From Planctomycetota bacterium (GTDB lineage Bacteria; Planctomycetota; Phycisphaerae; FEN-1346): a stretch of 7,745 nt of DNA. Under the pieces are notes generated by a model. The model was not told the DNA's origin. It worked only from the letters and a program-made list of their open reading frames with translations, and did no database searches. Both the position numbers and the translations under genes were made by a program. The stretch spans positions 1 to 7,745 of the forward strand of contig JAPLMO010000480.1 of NCBI GenBank assembly GCA_026386995.1, in the 5' to 3' direction. This document shows positions 1 through 5,402 of this stretch, piece by piece; position 1 is the stretch's first letter, and each line of letters starts with the position of its first letter.

Positions 1-1
1 G

Positions 2-91
2 GACCACCGCATCGTGGACGGTGTGGTGGGAGCACAGTTCCTCGAGGTCATCCGCGACGCCCTTGAGGCGCCGCAGAAACTGGTCGAATGA
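2..91 (+). CDS. 2-oxo-acid dehydrogenase E2 (dihydrolipoamide acyltransferase), C-terminal end only
   Basis: Only the last 29 codons and the TGA stop lie in the window; the start is off the left edge. The peptide opens with DHRIVDG, which matches the DHRxxDG active-site motif of the E2 acyltransferase catalytic domain. In that family the His and Asp catalyse acyl transfer from the lipoyl arm to coenzyme A. The residues that follow (GAQFLEVIRDALEAPQKLVE) are the usual short tail after the motif, so the C-terminus looks complete. Whether the enzyme is the pyruvate, branched-chain or 2-oxoglutarate type cannot be told from this fragment. The next gene converges on it with an 18-bp gap and no convincing terminator. 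A 7-bp stem (115-121 with 135-141), lying inside the end of the convergent gene, could fold in the transcript but has no T-run. Confidence 0.9.
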   Translation, partial: DHRIVDGVVGAQFLEVIRDALEAPQKLVE

Positions 92-109
92 GACATTGTT
101 GATGCCGGC

Positions 110-847
110 CTACGACGTGGCGAAAACGTACCAAGCCACGTACGCCACGCCGCCCAGCGCCCCGGCCGCGAGCATGGCGGCCGCCGCGGCCAGGTAGCCC
201 AAACGCCGGTGGGTCCGCAGGAACATCGTCTGGTACTCAAACAGGATCTGGCGGTGGCTGGTCTCCAGAATGGCGATGGCCTTCAGGTGGCGGCGGCTGC
301 TTTCCTCGGTGGTCTTGAAGGCCGACCGCAGGTCCGTAATTCCGTCGAGCATCGATTCCAGCACCAGCGACTGGCGCTCCATGAGTCTGTTGGTCTCGCG
401 AGCAAGTTCCCCCTGCGCCAGCGCCAGGTCGGGCAGGCGCTTCATTGAAGCGGCGATGGCGCGAGTCGCCTGGCGGTGGCCCTCGAGTTCCCCGGCGATG
501 TGTTCGAGCGAGCGGATGCCCGCGGCACTGCCGGCCGCGGTCTCGGCGATGCGGCGCGGCAGTTCCTCCAGCGATTGCATCCACTCCGGATCGAGCGGAT
601 ACAGGTGGGGCGCAGGCGACCCCGCATCGTTCGGGCCTGCATCGGAAGCGGCGGGTGACGTGCACCCGTCGCCGGGTTTTCTCTGCGCAGCAGCCACGGC
701 GGCGATGGCGCCGCTGGCGGAGGGCAGGGCGTCGGCGCCCGTGTTTTCGGCAGGCCCGGTCCCCGGCCGCCTGTGCGAGCGGCCGTTGCCGCCGTTTGTG
801 CCCCCGAACCAGCCCTTAACGCGCTCCAGAAGCCCCAGTGCGGTCAT
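110..847 (-). CDS. hypothetical helical protein with a C-terminal membrane anchor
   Basis: I do not recognise a named family. The 245-residue product has three parts. Residues 1-85 are low-complexity and rich in Gly, Ala, Pro and Ser, probably disordered. Residues about 88-215 are charged and helix-prone, with a likely coiled coil (for example LEELPRRIAET and ETNRLMERQSLVLESML). A hydrophobic Ala/Gly/Leu-rich segment at about 217-241 ends four residues before the stop. That layout suggests a tail-anchored membrane protein with its bulk in the cytoplasm. The ATG at 847 is chosen over the in-frame upstream ATG at 943 because it has GGGAG about 8 nt ahead, and because the extra upstream residues would run through the heptamer repeats. 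It converges on the E2 gene and diverges from the DUF6807 gene. Its function is unknown; a scaffold or sensor role is only a guess. Confidence 0.72.
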   Translation of the reverse strand: MTALGLLERVKGWFGGTNGGNGRSHRRPGTGPAENTGADALPSASGAIAAVAAAQRKPGDGCTSPAASDAGPNDAGSPAPHLYPLDPEWMQSLEELPRRIAETAAGSAAGIRSLEHIAGELEGHRQATRAIAASMKRLPDLALAQGELARETNRLMERQSLVLESMLDGITDLRSAFKTTEESSRRHLKAIAILETSHRQILFEYQTMFLRTHRRLGYLAAAAAMLAAGALGGVAYVAWYVFATS

Positions 848-867
848 GGCACACACTCCCGAGAGGC

Positions 868-895
868 GAGTGAAGAGTGCAGAATGCGGAGTGCA
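868..895. repeat. tandem heptamer repeat (GAGTGCA type)
   Basis: Four consecutive 7-mers lie side by side: GAGTGAA, GAGTGCA, GAATGCG and GAGTGCA, followed by a degenerate AAATAAA. They sit 20 bp upstream of the start of the minus-strand gene, in its presumed 5' leader. Similar GAGTGCA/GAATGCA heptad arrays are scattered between genes in many planctomycete and cyanobacterial genomes. I know of no established function for them. Confidence 0.7.
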
Positions 896-1036
896 AAATA
901 AACGGCAAGAATCACCGACGGCGCAAGCCTGCCGTGCCCACACTTTCCTCGCTCGTGTCAGTTATCGGACGATGGGAAGGGCGATCATCACAGAAACTCG
1001 CAGTATCTGGCCGCCTGCGCCGCCGCAAGTTATGCC

Positions 1037-1066
1037 TTGCCTGCCCGGCGGCCGTGCGGGGATAAT
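1037..1066 (+). promoter_or_regulatory. sigma70-type promoter for the DUF6807 gene
   Basis: TTGCCT (1037-1042) and GATAAT (1061-1066) are separated by 18 bp. Transcription would begin near 1073, giving a leader of about 26 nt that holds the AAGGAG ribosome-binding site at 1087-1092. The geometry fits the gene start well. The -35 matches the consensus at four of six positions and the -10 at five of six. Confidence 0.5.
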
Positions 1067-1098
1067 ACGCCCGTTCGATTTTGGCCAAGGAGTACCTC

Positions 1099-2397
1099 AT
1101 GCGTCTCGCCAGGCGCGCAACACTCGTCACAGTTGCCGCATGCCTCTGCGCTGCCATCGTCGCGGCGCTCTCGGGCACTGCCGCATGGGCCGCAACCAGG
1201 ACGCTCGTCGTCGAGGCCGGCAAGGTCGCCCGCGCGAATGTGCCGATGAGCGTGCCGGTGCCGCAGGGCGCCACCCAGGCGAAGATGACCGACGGCGCCA
1301 AGGAGGTACCCTGCCAGGTGGCCGAGGGCAACCTGTGCTGGATCCTCGACGACCTGGCGGCCGGGGCGACGAAAGCGTATACCGTCGACTTCGGCGCGGC
1401 ATGTTCCGCCGACCCGAAGGCGGTCCGGCTCGATGCGACCGCCGAGACCGTCGAGATCTCCATCGACGGCAAGCCGTTTACCACGTATCACGTCGATAAC
1501 CCCAAGATCGTGGGGGTCCGGATCAAGCGTCCCTATTTCTGGCCGGTCCTAGGGCCCGATCAAACGCCGATGACGCGCCCCTGGCCGTGTGCCGACGCCG
1601 ACCCCTCTGACAAGGCCAAGAAGGACCACCCGCACCACACGAGCCTCTGGGTGGCGTACGGCGAGGTGGGCGGCGTCGACAACTGGTCGAATACCGAGAA
1701 GGCCGGCTGGCAGGTCCACAAGGTGTTCAGCAAGATGCAGGGCGGCCCGGTCGTCGGCTGGTTCCGCGAGACGCTCGACTGGACCGATGCCGCCAGGAAG
1801 CCGAACTTGGCCGAAGTCCGCACCGCCCGCTTTTGGCGCCTGCCCCAGGCCGGCCGCATGATCGACCTGGAGATCGCGTTGCAGGCCAGGTACGGGAAGG
1901 TGGTTTTCGGCGACACGAAAGAGGGCGGCATCTGCTCGACGCGCATGCGCACCGAATTCCGCGCCGACAAGGACGGCGCCGACGGCCGCCTTGTGCTCTC
2001 GACCGGCCTGGCCGGCGACCCCGCCTGGGGCAAACGCGCCGACTGGTGCGATTCCTCCGGCCTCGTGGCCGGCAAGCGGTACGGCTACGCCATCTTCGAC
2101 GCGCCCGGCAACCCCGCATTCCCGACGCGCTGGCACGCCCGCTCGTACGGCCTCGTGTCGACCAACCCGTTTGCCGTCGCCGCCTTCGAGAAGGGCGCTC
2201 CGAAAAACGAGGTCACGCTGGAGGAAGGCAAGGAAATGGTGTTCCGCTACCGCCTCTACTTCCACCCCGGCGACGAAAAGGCCGCCGCCGTGGCCGCACG
2301 TTACGCCGACTACGCCGACCCGCCGGTTGCGGCATACACGTCTGGCACCGCCACGGCCGCGTCACGAAGGGCGAGGGAAACCCCTGGCATCCGATGA
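1099..2397 (+). CDS. exported DUF6807 (PmoA-like) family protein
   Basis: The 432-residue protein begins with a clear signal peptide: a basic n-region (MRLARR), a hydrophobic core and a likely signal peptidase I site after AWA at residue 31. It should therefore be exported. The mature part carries the hallmark of the DUF6807 family around residues 175-196: an HPHH cluster followed by TSLWVAYGEVGGVDNW. The C-terminal region, with an Arg/Tyr-rich beta-strand (VFRYRLYFHPGD), also fits. Databases often label the family 'methane oxygenase PmoA', but this is not particulate methane monooxygenase and there is no evidence for methane oxidation. The family is common in bacteria that degrade polysaccharides; its reaction is not established. 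ATG 1099 is chosen because AAGGAG lies 6 nt upstream and the signal peptide starts there; the TTG at 1081 is less likely. It appears to be transcribed alone. Confidence 0.85.
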   Translation: MRLARRATLVTVAACLCAAIVAALSGTAAWAATRTLVVEAGKVARANVPMSVPVPQGATQAKMTDGAKEVPCQVAEGNLCWILDDLAAGATKAYTVDFGAACSADPKAVRLDATAETVEISIDGKPFTTYHVDNPKIVGVRIKRPYFWPVLGPDQTPMTRPWPCADADPSDKAKKDHPHHTSLWVAYGEVGGVDNWSNTEKAGWQVHKVFSKMQGGPVVGWFRETLDWTDAARKPNLAEVRTARFWRLPQAGRMIDLEIALQARYGKVVFGDTKEGGICSTRMRTEFRADKDGADGRLVLSTGLAGDPAWGKRADWCDSSGLVAGKRYGYAIFDAPGNPAFPTRWHARSYGLVSTNPFAVAAFEKGAPKNEVTLEEGKEMVFRYRLYFHPGDEKAAAVAARYADYADPPVAAYTSGTATAASRRARETPGIR

Positions 2398-2564
2398 ACC
2401 GCGGCGGCCTGTGCGCATGCGGCCAGTCGGGGTACGTGACGAGGAGAGCCGCACGTACGATGCCTCGCCGCCGGGGATTATAGCCTATAGTAGCGAAACG
2501 TATCGCGTTCACTATAGTATACACCGGAGGGCGAAATCGGGCGCTTTTCACGCCGCGCGAGGCC

Positions 2565-2603
2565 GAAAACCCCCTTGGCGCTAGCGCCAAGGCCGTTTTT
2601 TCG
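2565..2603. terminator. perfect palindrome plus T-run: intrinsic, probably bidirectional terminator
   Basis: CCTTGGCGCTAGCGCCAAGG at 2573-2592 is a perfect 20-nt palindrome. It would fold as an 8-bp GC-rich stem with a CTAG loop. On the right it is followed by CCG and six T (2596-2601); on the left it is preceded by an A-run (GAAAAC, 2565-2570), so an RNA from either strand would end in a U-run. It lies about 170 bp after the DUF6807 stop, far for that gene's own terminator, so it may insulate the island. Confidence 0.55.
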
Positions 2604-2642
2604 TCTTTTGGTAAGATGGGTAAGGCGCTTTTTTACTGGTTT

Positions 2643-2690
2643 TTGATACTTCTTACGCGCTTTTGATCGGAACTTGATACCTTTTTACGC
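2643..2690 (+). repeat. two near-direct repeats TTGATAC-n-TTACGC
   Basis: TTGATACTTCTTACGC (2643-2658) recurs as TTGATACCTTTTTACGC (2674-2690), about 31 bp further on. A third partial copy, GCGCTTTTGATC, lies between them. The spacing of about three helical turns would suit a DNA-binding protein that contacts one face of the helix, just upstream of the promoter at 2705. A role as operator is an inference. Confidence 0.45.
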
Positions 2691-2704
2691 CCCGCGCGGC
2701 GGTT

Positions 2705-2731
2705 TTGACACCCGCCGTTATATACTATAAT
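2705..2731 (+). promoter_or_regulatory. strong sigma70-type promoter with no protein gene directly downstream
   Basis: TTGACA (2705-2710) and TATAAT (2726-2731) both match the consensus at every position, with a spacer of 15 bp, shorter than the optimal 17. The overlapping TAATAT at 2728-2733 gives the 17-bp spacing with a weaker -10. Transcription would start near 2738-2740. The first 15 nt of such an RNA could form a small hairpin (CGACT 2737-2741 with GGTCG 2747-2751). The nearest plausible gene start is about 300 nt away at 3047. Confidence 0.45.
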
Positions 2732-2786
2732 ATATACGACTGGAATGGTCGTGATTTCCCGACACCCCTTCCGGCGCCCCCAAAAC

Positions 2787-2859
2787 AATCAGGGACAGCG
2801 CCAAGCGGTTTCGGCGGGCCGGGTCGGGGGTCCGGACGGCGTTGGCGCTGTCCCTGATT
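2787..2859. repeat. perfect 18-nt inverted repeat (REP-like)
   Basis: AATCAGGGACAGCGCCAA (2787-2804) is exactly complementary to TTGGCGCTGTCCCTGATT (2842-2859), with a 37-nt GC-rich loop between. Arms containing AGGGACAG recall repetitive extragenic palindromes that I associate with REP-associated tyrosine transposases; that resemblance is from memory. There is no T-run, so it is not a typical terminator. Confidence 0.6.
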
Positions 2860-2881
2860 TCGGGCGGTTCGCCCACCCCGG

Positions 2882-2930
2882 CGGCCTCAGGGACTGCCAT
2901 TTTGGCAGTCGTGCTTGGGCCGTGAGGTCG
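2882..2930. repeat. nested hairpin
   Basis: GACTGCCA (2892-2899) pairs perfectly with TGGCAGTC (2903-2910) across a TTT loop. An outer stem, CGGCCTCA (2882-2889) with TGAGGTCG (2923-2930), closes around it with one G-T wobble. It follows the 18-nt inverted repeat by about 20 bp. It could be part of a structured RNA or a second mobile-repeat remnant. Confidence 0.4.
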
Positions 2931-2984
2931 GGATTCGGGAGCCGGGAACCTGCCAAATTGGCTAACGGACCTCAACGCAAGCCC

Positions 2985-3008
2985 GCCCTGATGGCGGCCC
3001 TGATGGCG
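2985..3008. repeat. 12-bp tandem repeat, two copies
   Basis: GCCCTGATGGCG occurs twice head to tail with no mismatch, ending 7 bp before the -35 box of the methyltransferase promoter. It could be a slippage product or a binding site. Confidence 0.6.
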
Positions 3009-3015
3009 AATACGC

Positions 3016-3044
3016 TTGACAGTCAGGGGCCGCGCGGGCATAAA
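3016..3044 (+). promoter_or_regulatory. promoter placing the methyltransferase start at the RNA 5' end
   Basis: TTGACA (3016-3021) is followed after 17 bp by CATAAA (3039-3044). Transcription would start near 3051, at or within a few bases of the candidate ATGs at 3047 and 3053. No Shine-Dalgarno sequence lies ahead of either ATG, which fits leaderless translation from the second one. The -10 matches the consensus at only four of six positions. Confidence 0.45.
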
Positions 3045-3046
3045 TC

Positions 3047-3445
3047 ATGGTTATGCAAGGGCAACTCACCAGCCTCGACCTCTTCTGCGGCTGCGGTGGG
3101 TTCACGCTGGGGCTGAAGCAGGCGGGTTTGACGACCTTGGCGGCCATCGACTTCGCTCCCGACGCTATCGAAGTTTTCCGGGCCAACTTCCCCGAGGTTC
3201 CCGTCATTCTTGAGCGGGACCTTACCGTGTTCCCGCCCGAAGCCTTGGCTGCCATGATCGGCCGGGACCGGGTGGACGTTGTTGTGGGCGGCCCGCCCTG
3301 CCAGGGCTTCAGCAACGTCCGCCGCCGCGACGGGGCCAACCACGGCCAGCGCATCGTGCCCGACGAGCGCCGCGAACTGTACAAGCAGTTTCTGGCCTAT
3401 GTGGCGTTCTTCACTGTGCCTGGGTTTGTCTTCCGGGATGCCTGA
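3047..3445 (+). pseudogene. DNA (cytosine-5) methyltransferase, truncated N-terminal part
   Basis: The 132-residue product is the front of a C5 cytosine methyltransferase, the modification half of a type II restriction-modification system. Visible: motif I, the S-adenosylmethionine site, DLFCGCGG at 11-18; the acidic motif II position at D35; motif IV GGPPCQGFS at 81-89 with the catalytic Cys85; and the motif V region ELYKQFLAYVAFF at 110-122. Normal members are roughly 300-450 residues and continue with the ENV motif VI, the QxRxR motif VIII, the target-recognition domain and motifs IX-X. None of these follows. After FF the frame reads TVPGFVFRDA and stops; the VPG may be the end of a lost ENVPG. 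A deletion inside the gene is the simplest reading, and without motif VI and the recognition domain it should be inactive. The start may be ATG 3047 or 3053. Confidence 0.85.
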
Positions 3446-3462
3446 AGAACATGGAGTTCCAG

Positions 3463-4257
3463 ATGCGCCGGCCTTGGTCGCGCGACGAACTGCTTATCGC
3501 ATTCAATCTCTACTGCCGTATGCCATTTGGGCGGATGCATCAGCGGAACCCCGCGATCATTGCCGTAGCCAAACATCTTGGCCGGACGCCGGGGTCCGTC
3601 GCCATGAAACTCTGCAACTTCGCATCATTTGATCCTTTGCTCCAGGCACGCGGGGTGCGAGGACTTTCGGGCGCATCGCTGGCTGATCGTGCGGTTTGGG
3701 ATGAGTTCCACGCCGACTGGACGCAACTGGCTCTCGATAGCCAGCAGGCCGTGGGACGCCTCTGCGGACGCGAGCCTGTTGTCGCTGAGGAATTTCCGGA
3801 AATTCCGCAAGGTCCTTCTGAGGCAGTGCGGTCAGTGCGCGTGCGCCTTGTGCAGTCCTTCTTCCGGCAAGCGGTGCTGGCGAGCTATGAAGGAAAGTGC
3901 GCTATCTGTTCGCTGGGCATCAGGCGGCTCCTCACGGCGGGCCACATCATCCCTTGGAGCATGAACCGTGAGCGTCGCGCCGATCCGACGAACGGCCTGG
4001 CCTTGTGTTCGTTGCATGAGAGGGCGTTTGACACCGGGCTGCTTGCCGTGGACGATTCCATGCGGGTGATGGTGGCCGCGGCAGCACGATGTGACCGCCC
4101 GCCCCCCGTTCACCGCGTCGCGCTTCTGGAGATTGAGGGTTCGAGACTTGTCCGCCCTCGACGCTTTGCCCCCGATCCATCAGCCCTTGCGTGGCATCGG
4201 GAAAACGTGTTTGGGCGTGGCAGCGCAACAACGGGCAGAAATATAGGGGCCGTCTGA
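3463..4257 (+). CDS. HNH restriction endonuclease
   Basis: This 264-residue protein belongs to the HNH endonuclease family found as the restriction partner of C5 methyltransferases; it should cut DNA at the site the partner methylates. The N-terminal part (RPWSRDELLIAFNLY to RTPGSVAMKLCNF, residues 3-53) is the conserved domain that precedes the nuclease in this family. The HNH fold spans about 140-200: a CAIC pair (C146, C149), GHIIPW with H161, N177 in NGLALC, and LHERAF with H185. C182 and H185 could complete a zinc site with the CAIC pair. The usual ending (PDPSALAWHRENVFG, 237-251) is present, so the enzyme looks intact. ATG 3463 has GGAG 6 nt upstream and matches the family start; ATG 3451 would add four residues. 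It begins 17 bp after the broken methyltransferase and was probably co-transcribed with it. The recognition site is unknown. Confidence 0.85.
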   Translation: MRRPWSRDELLIAFNLYCRMPFGRMHQRNPAIIAVAKHLGRTPGSVAMKLCNFASFDPLLQARGVRGLSGASLADRAVWDEFHADWTQLALDSQQAVGRLCGREPVVAEEFPEIPQGPSEAVRSVRVRLVQSFFRQAVLASYEGKCAICSLGIRRLLTAGHIIPWSMNRERRADPTNGLALCSLHERAFDTGLLAVDDSMRVMVAAAARCDRPPPVHRVALLEIEGSRLVRPRRFAPDPSALAWHRENVFGRGSATTGRNIGAV

Positions 4258-4434
4258 GACGCTTTCCGCAGCCATGGGAGTTATTGGCCGGGAGAGAAAA
4301 GACTGGCGGTGCATCCTATTGTCAAACAACAGTTTAGATCATCGGCCTCATGATGCTGGCAGCACTTGGTGGGACTATTTGATGCCGGGGTAATGGCGGG
4401 GGTGGCTGGCAAAGGATTATTTGAGGAATTGCTC

Positions 4435-4462
4435 TTGACTTTCCGGCATTATGGGCGATAAT
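4435..4462 (+). promoter_or_regulatory. promoter of the toxin/antitoxin/peptidase operon
   Basis: TTGACT (4435-4440) and GATAAT (4457-4462) are 16 bp apart, each one base off consensus. Transcription should start near 4469. AGGGG (4465-4469) stands 6 nt ahead of the GTG start at 4476, but if the start point is right, that motif lies at the very end of the RNA, so the leader would be extremely short. An XRE-type antitoxin encoded in the operon would be expected to bind near here and repress it; no obvious palindrome overlaps the boxes. Confidence 0.55.
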
Positions 4463-4475
4463 ATAGGGGTCTACG

Positions 4476-4805
4476 GTGGTAAGACAACCTGCTGATCCTC
4501 AATCCATAAAGCGCATCTTTGACCTGGCTGGCGATCCCGACAAAGTCGGGACGACCAAGATGGCCGAGTACGACATGATGGGTCGGGGCCTCACCACGCA
4601 TGATGTCTGCGACATCCTCCGCGACTGGATTGCCCAGGGCAACGAAGTTCGACAGACAACTATGATGGGTCAGGATGCCGGCGCACCCGGCTACGAGATC
4701 AAGCCTACAATTGACAACGTGCTTTTCTATATCAAGGTGATCTTGCGTCATCCGGGCACGCCGGACGAAATGCTGTACATCGTATCTGTGCATCCGAACC
4801 GGTGA
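4476..4805 (+). CDS. putative MqsR/DUF4258-like toxin (RelE-superfamily candidate)
   Basis: This 109-residue protein opens the operon. It shows the pattern of small RelE-like toxins: an early helix (PQSIKRIFDLAG), then VGTTKMAEYDMMGRGLTTHDVCDIL, which resembles both the V-x-TT-x-A segment of MqsR and the RGI-x-x-x-DV segment of DUF4258. The last strands, LFYIKVILR and EMLYIVSVHP, correspond to the terminal beta-strands of these folds. MqsR is 98 residues long and cleaves mRNA; whether this protein does so is unknown. The strongest support is context: an MqsA-like protein is encoded 21 bp downstream, in the toxin-then-antitoxin order of mqsRA. The start is GTG with AGGGG 6 nt ahead. Similarity was judged by eye; the catalytic residues of MqsR cannot be assigned with confidence. 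It could also be an uncharacterised accessory protein. Confidence 0.6.
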   Translation: MVRQPADPQSIKRIFDLAGDPDKVGTTKMAEYDMMGRGLTTHDVCDILRDWIAQGNEVRQTTMMGQDAGAPGYEIKPTIDNVLFYIKVILRHPGTPDEMLYIVSVHPNR

Positions 4806-4826
4806 CCGTGGCTAACGGAGGACAAC

Positions 4827-5399
4827 ATGGCAACTGAATGCCCGGTGTGCGGCAAGGTCGCACTGGAGAAACGTCAAGGGGAGTTCCGCTTCACCCCGCC
4901 GCCGGAGATTCCGGGTGGCGAGATGGTGATTCCTGATGCCACTTGGGAGGAGTGCAGCGCCTGCGGCGAGCAGATGCTTCCGCCGGCGATTGGTGAGGCG
5001 CTGTTGGCTGAGCGATACCGCCGACTGGGATTGCTCAGCCCCGGCGAGATTGCCAAGATACGGCAGCGCGCGGGGCTGACCCAGGTGGAGATGGCCGAGT
5101 TCCTTGGCGTCGGCGAGAAGACATACGCTCGGTGGGAGTCCGGCCGCTCCATTCACAACTTGTCCAGCGACAACTTGATCCGCCTGGTTGCTCAAAGCCC
5201 TGAACAGTTTCCCCGACTGAAGGCACAGCGCGATCCCGGGCGGCAGAACCTGATTGCAGAGTACATCCGCAGCCTGCCGCAACTCAAAGGCAGCAGCAGG
5301 CTGGGCTTGGCCGCCCACGGCGGCGAACTTGATCCTGCCATTGCGGAGACATTGCGAAAGCGCCTGCTGGAGATCGTCGAGTTGCGCAAGAAGGGTTGA
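4827..5399 (+). CDS. MqsA-family antitoxin: YgiT-type zinc finger plus XRE helix-turn-helix
   Basis: The 190-residue protein has two recognisable domains. Residues 1-50 carry two Cys pairs, CPVC (5-8) and CSAC (43-46), the zinc-binding pattern of the MqsA/YgiT N-terminal domain that holds the toxin. Residues about 74-107 form an XRE-type helix-turn-helix (KIRQRAGLTQVEMAEFLGVG then YARWESGR), which would bind the operon's operator. A C-terminal extension of about 80 residues makes it longer than E. coli MqsA (131 residues); the extra part is helix-prone and could be where a peptidase or partner docks. The start is firm: GGAGG at 4817-4821 sits 5 nt before ATG, stronger than the signals of the neighbouring genes, as expected when the antitoxin must be made in excess. 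It should neutralise the upstream protein and repress the promoter at 4435. Confidence 0.82.
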   Translation: MATECPVCGKVALEKRQGEFRFTPPPEIPGGEMVIPDATWEECSACGEQMLPPAIGEALLAERYRRLGLLSPGEIAKIRQRAGLTQVEMAEFLGVGEKTYARWESGRSIHNLSSDNLIRLVAQSPEQFPRLKAQRDPGRQNLIAEYIRSLPQLKGSSRLGLAAHGGELDPAIAETLRKRLLEIVELRKKG

Positions 5400-5402
5400 T
5401 TC

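Larger units (their letters stand above)
2398..3046. other. gene-free 650-bp region with AT-rich and hairpin-rich structure
   Basis: No open frame here looks like a protein. The two frames of about 110-125 codons (2745-3116 plus, 2718-3041 minus) are low-complexity and contradict each other. From left to right the region holds: a 7-bp inverted repeat (GTACGTG 2432-2438 with CACGTAC 2452-2458); a second one (CTATAGT 2485-2491 with ACTATAG 2511-2517); a terminator-like palindrome; an AT-rich tract at about 2595-2690 with repeated GCGCTTTT (2541, 2625, 2657) and TTGATAC motifs; a strong promoter; an 18-nt inverted repeat; a hairpin; and a 12-bp tandem repeat. It separates the chromosomal left flank from the restriction-modification remnants. 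It may be an island border or a non-coding RNA locus. Confidence 0.6.

Noticed and set aside
270..1499. 409-codon open frame on the plus strand
   Set aside because: It lies antisense to the anchored-protein gene and overlaps the promoter, start and signal peptide of the DUF6807 gene in another frame. Its product is Arg/Ala/Pro-rich, typical of chance frames in GC-rich DNA.
1099..2397. Methane monooxygenase subunit (PmoA) label
   Set aside because: The protein is a soluble exported DUF6807 member with a signal peptide. It lacks the membrane helices of true PmoA, and no other pmo gene is nearby.
2643..2690. CRISPR array
   Set aside because: There are only two imperfect repeats of about 16 bp, no third unit, no spacers of even length and no cas gene.
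2718..3041. 107-codon minus-strand frame in the gene-free region
   Set aside because: It is a mirror of the repeats on the other strand, with no recognisable domain.
2745..3116. 123-codon plus-strand frame in the gene-free region
   Set aside because: It crosses the inverted repeat, the tandem repeat and the methyltransferase start in another frame, with low-complexity composition and no family resemblance.
4240..4469. Direct repeat AATATAGGGG (4240-4249 and 4460-4469) as a target-site duplication
   Set aside because: Only 10 bp, with no inverted ends or transposase between the copies. One copy overlaps the HNH gene end and the other the -10 box, so chance or promoter constraint is as likely.
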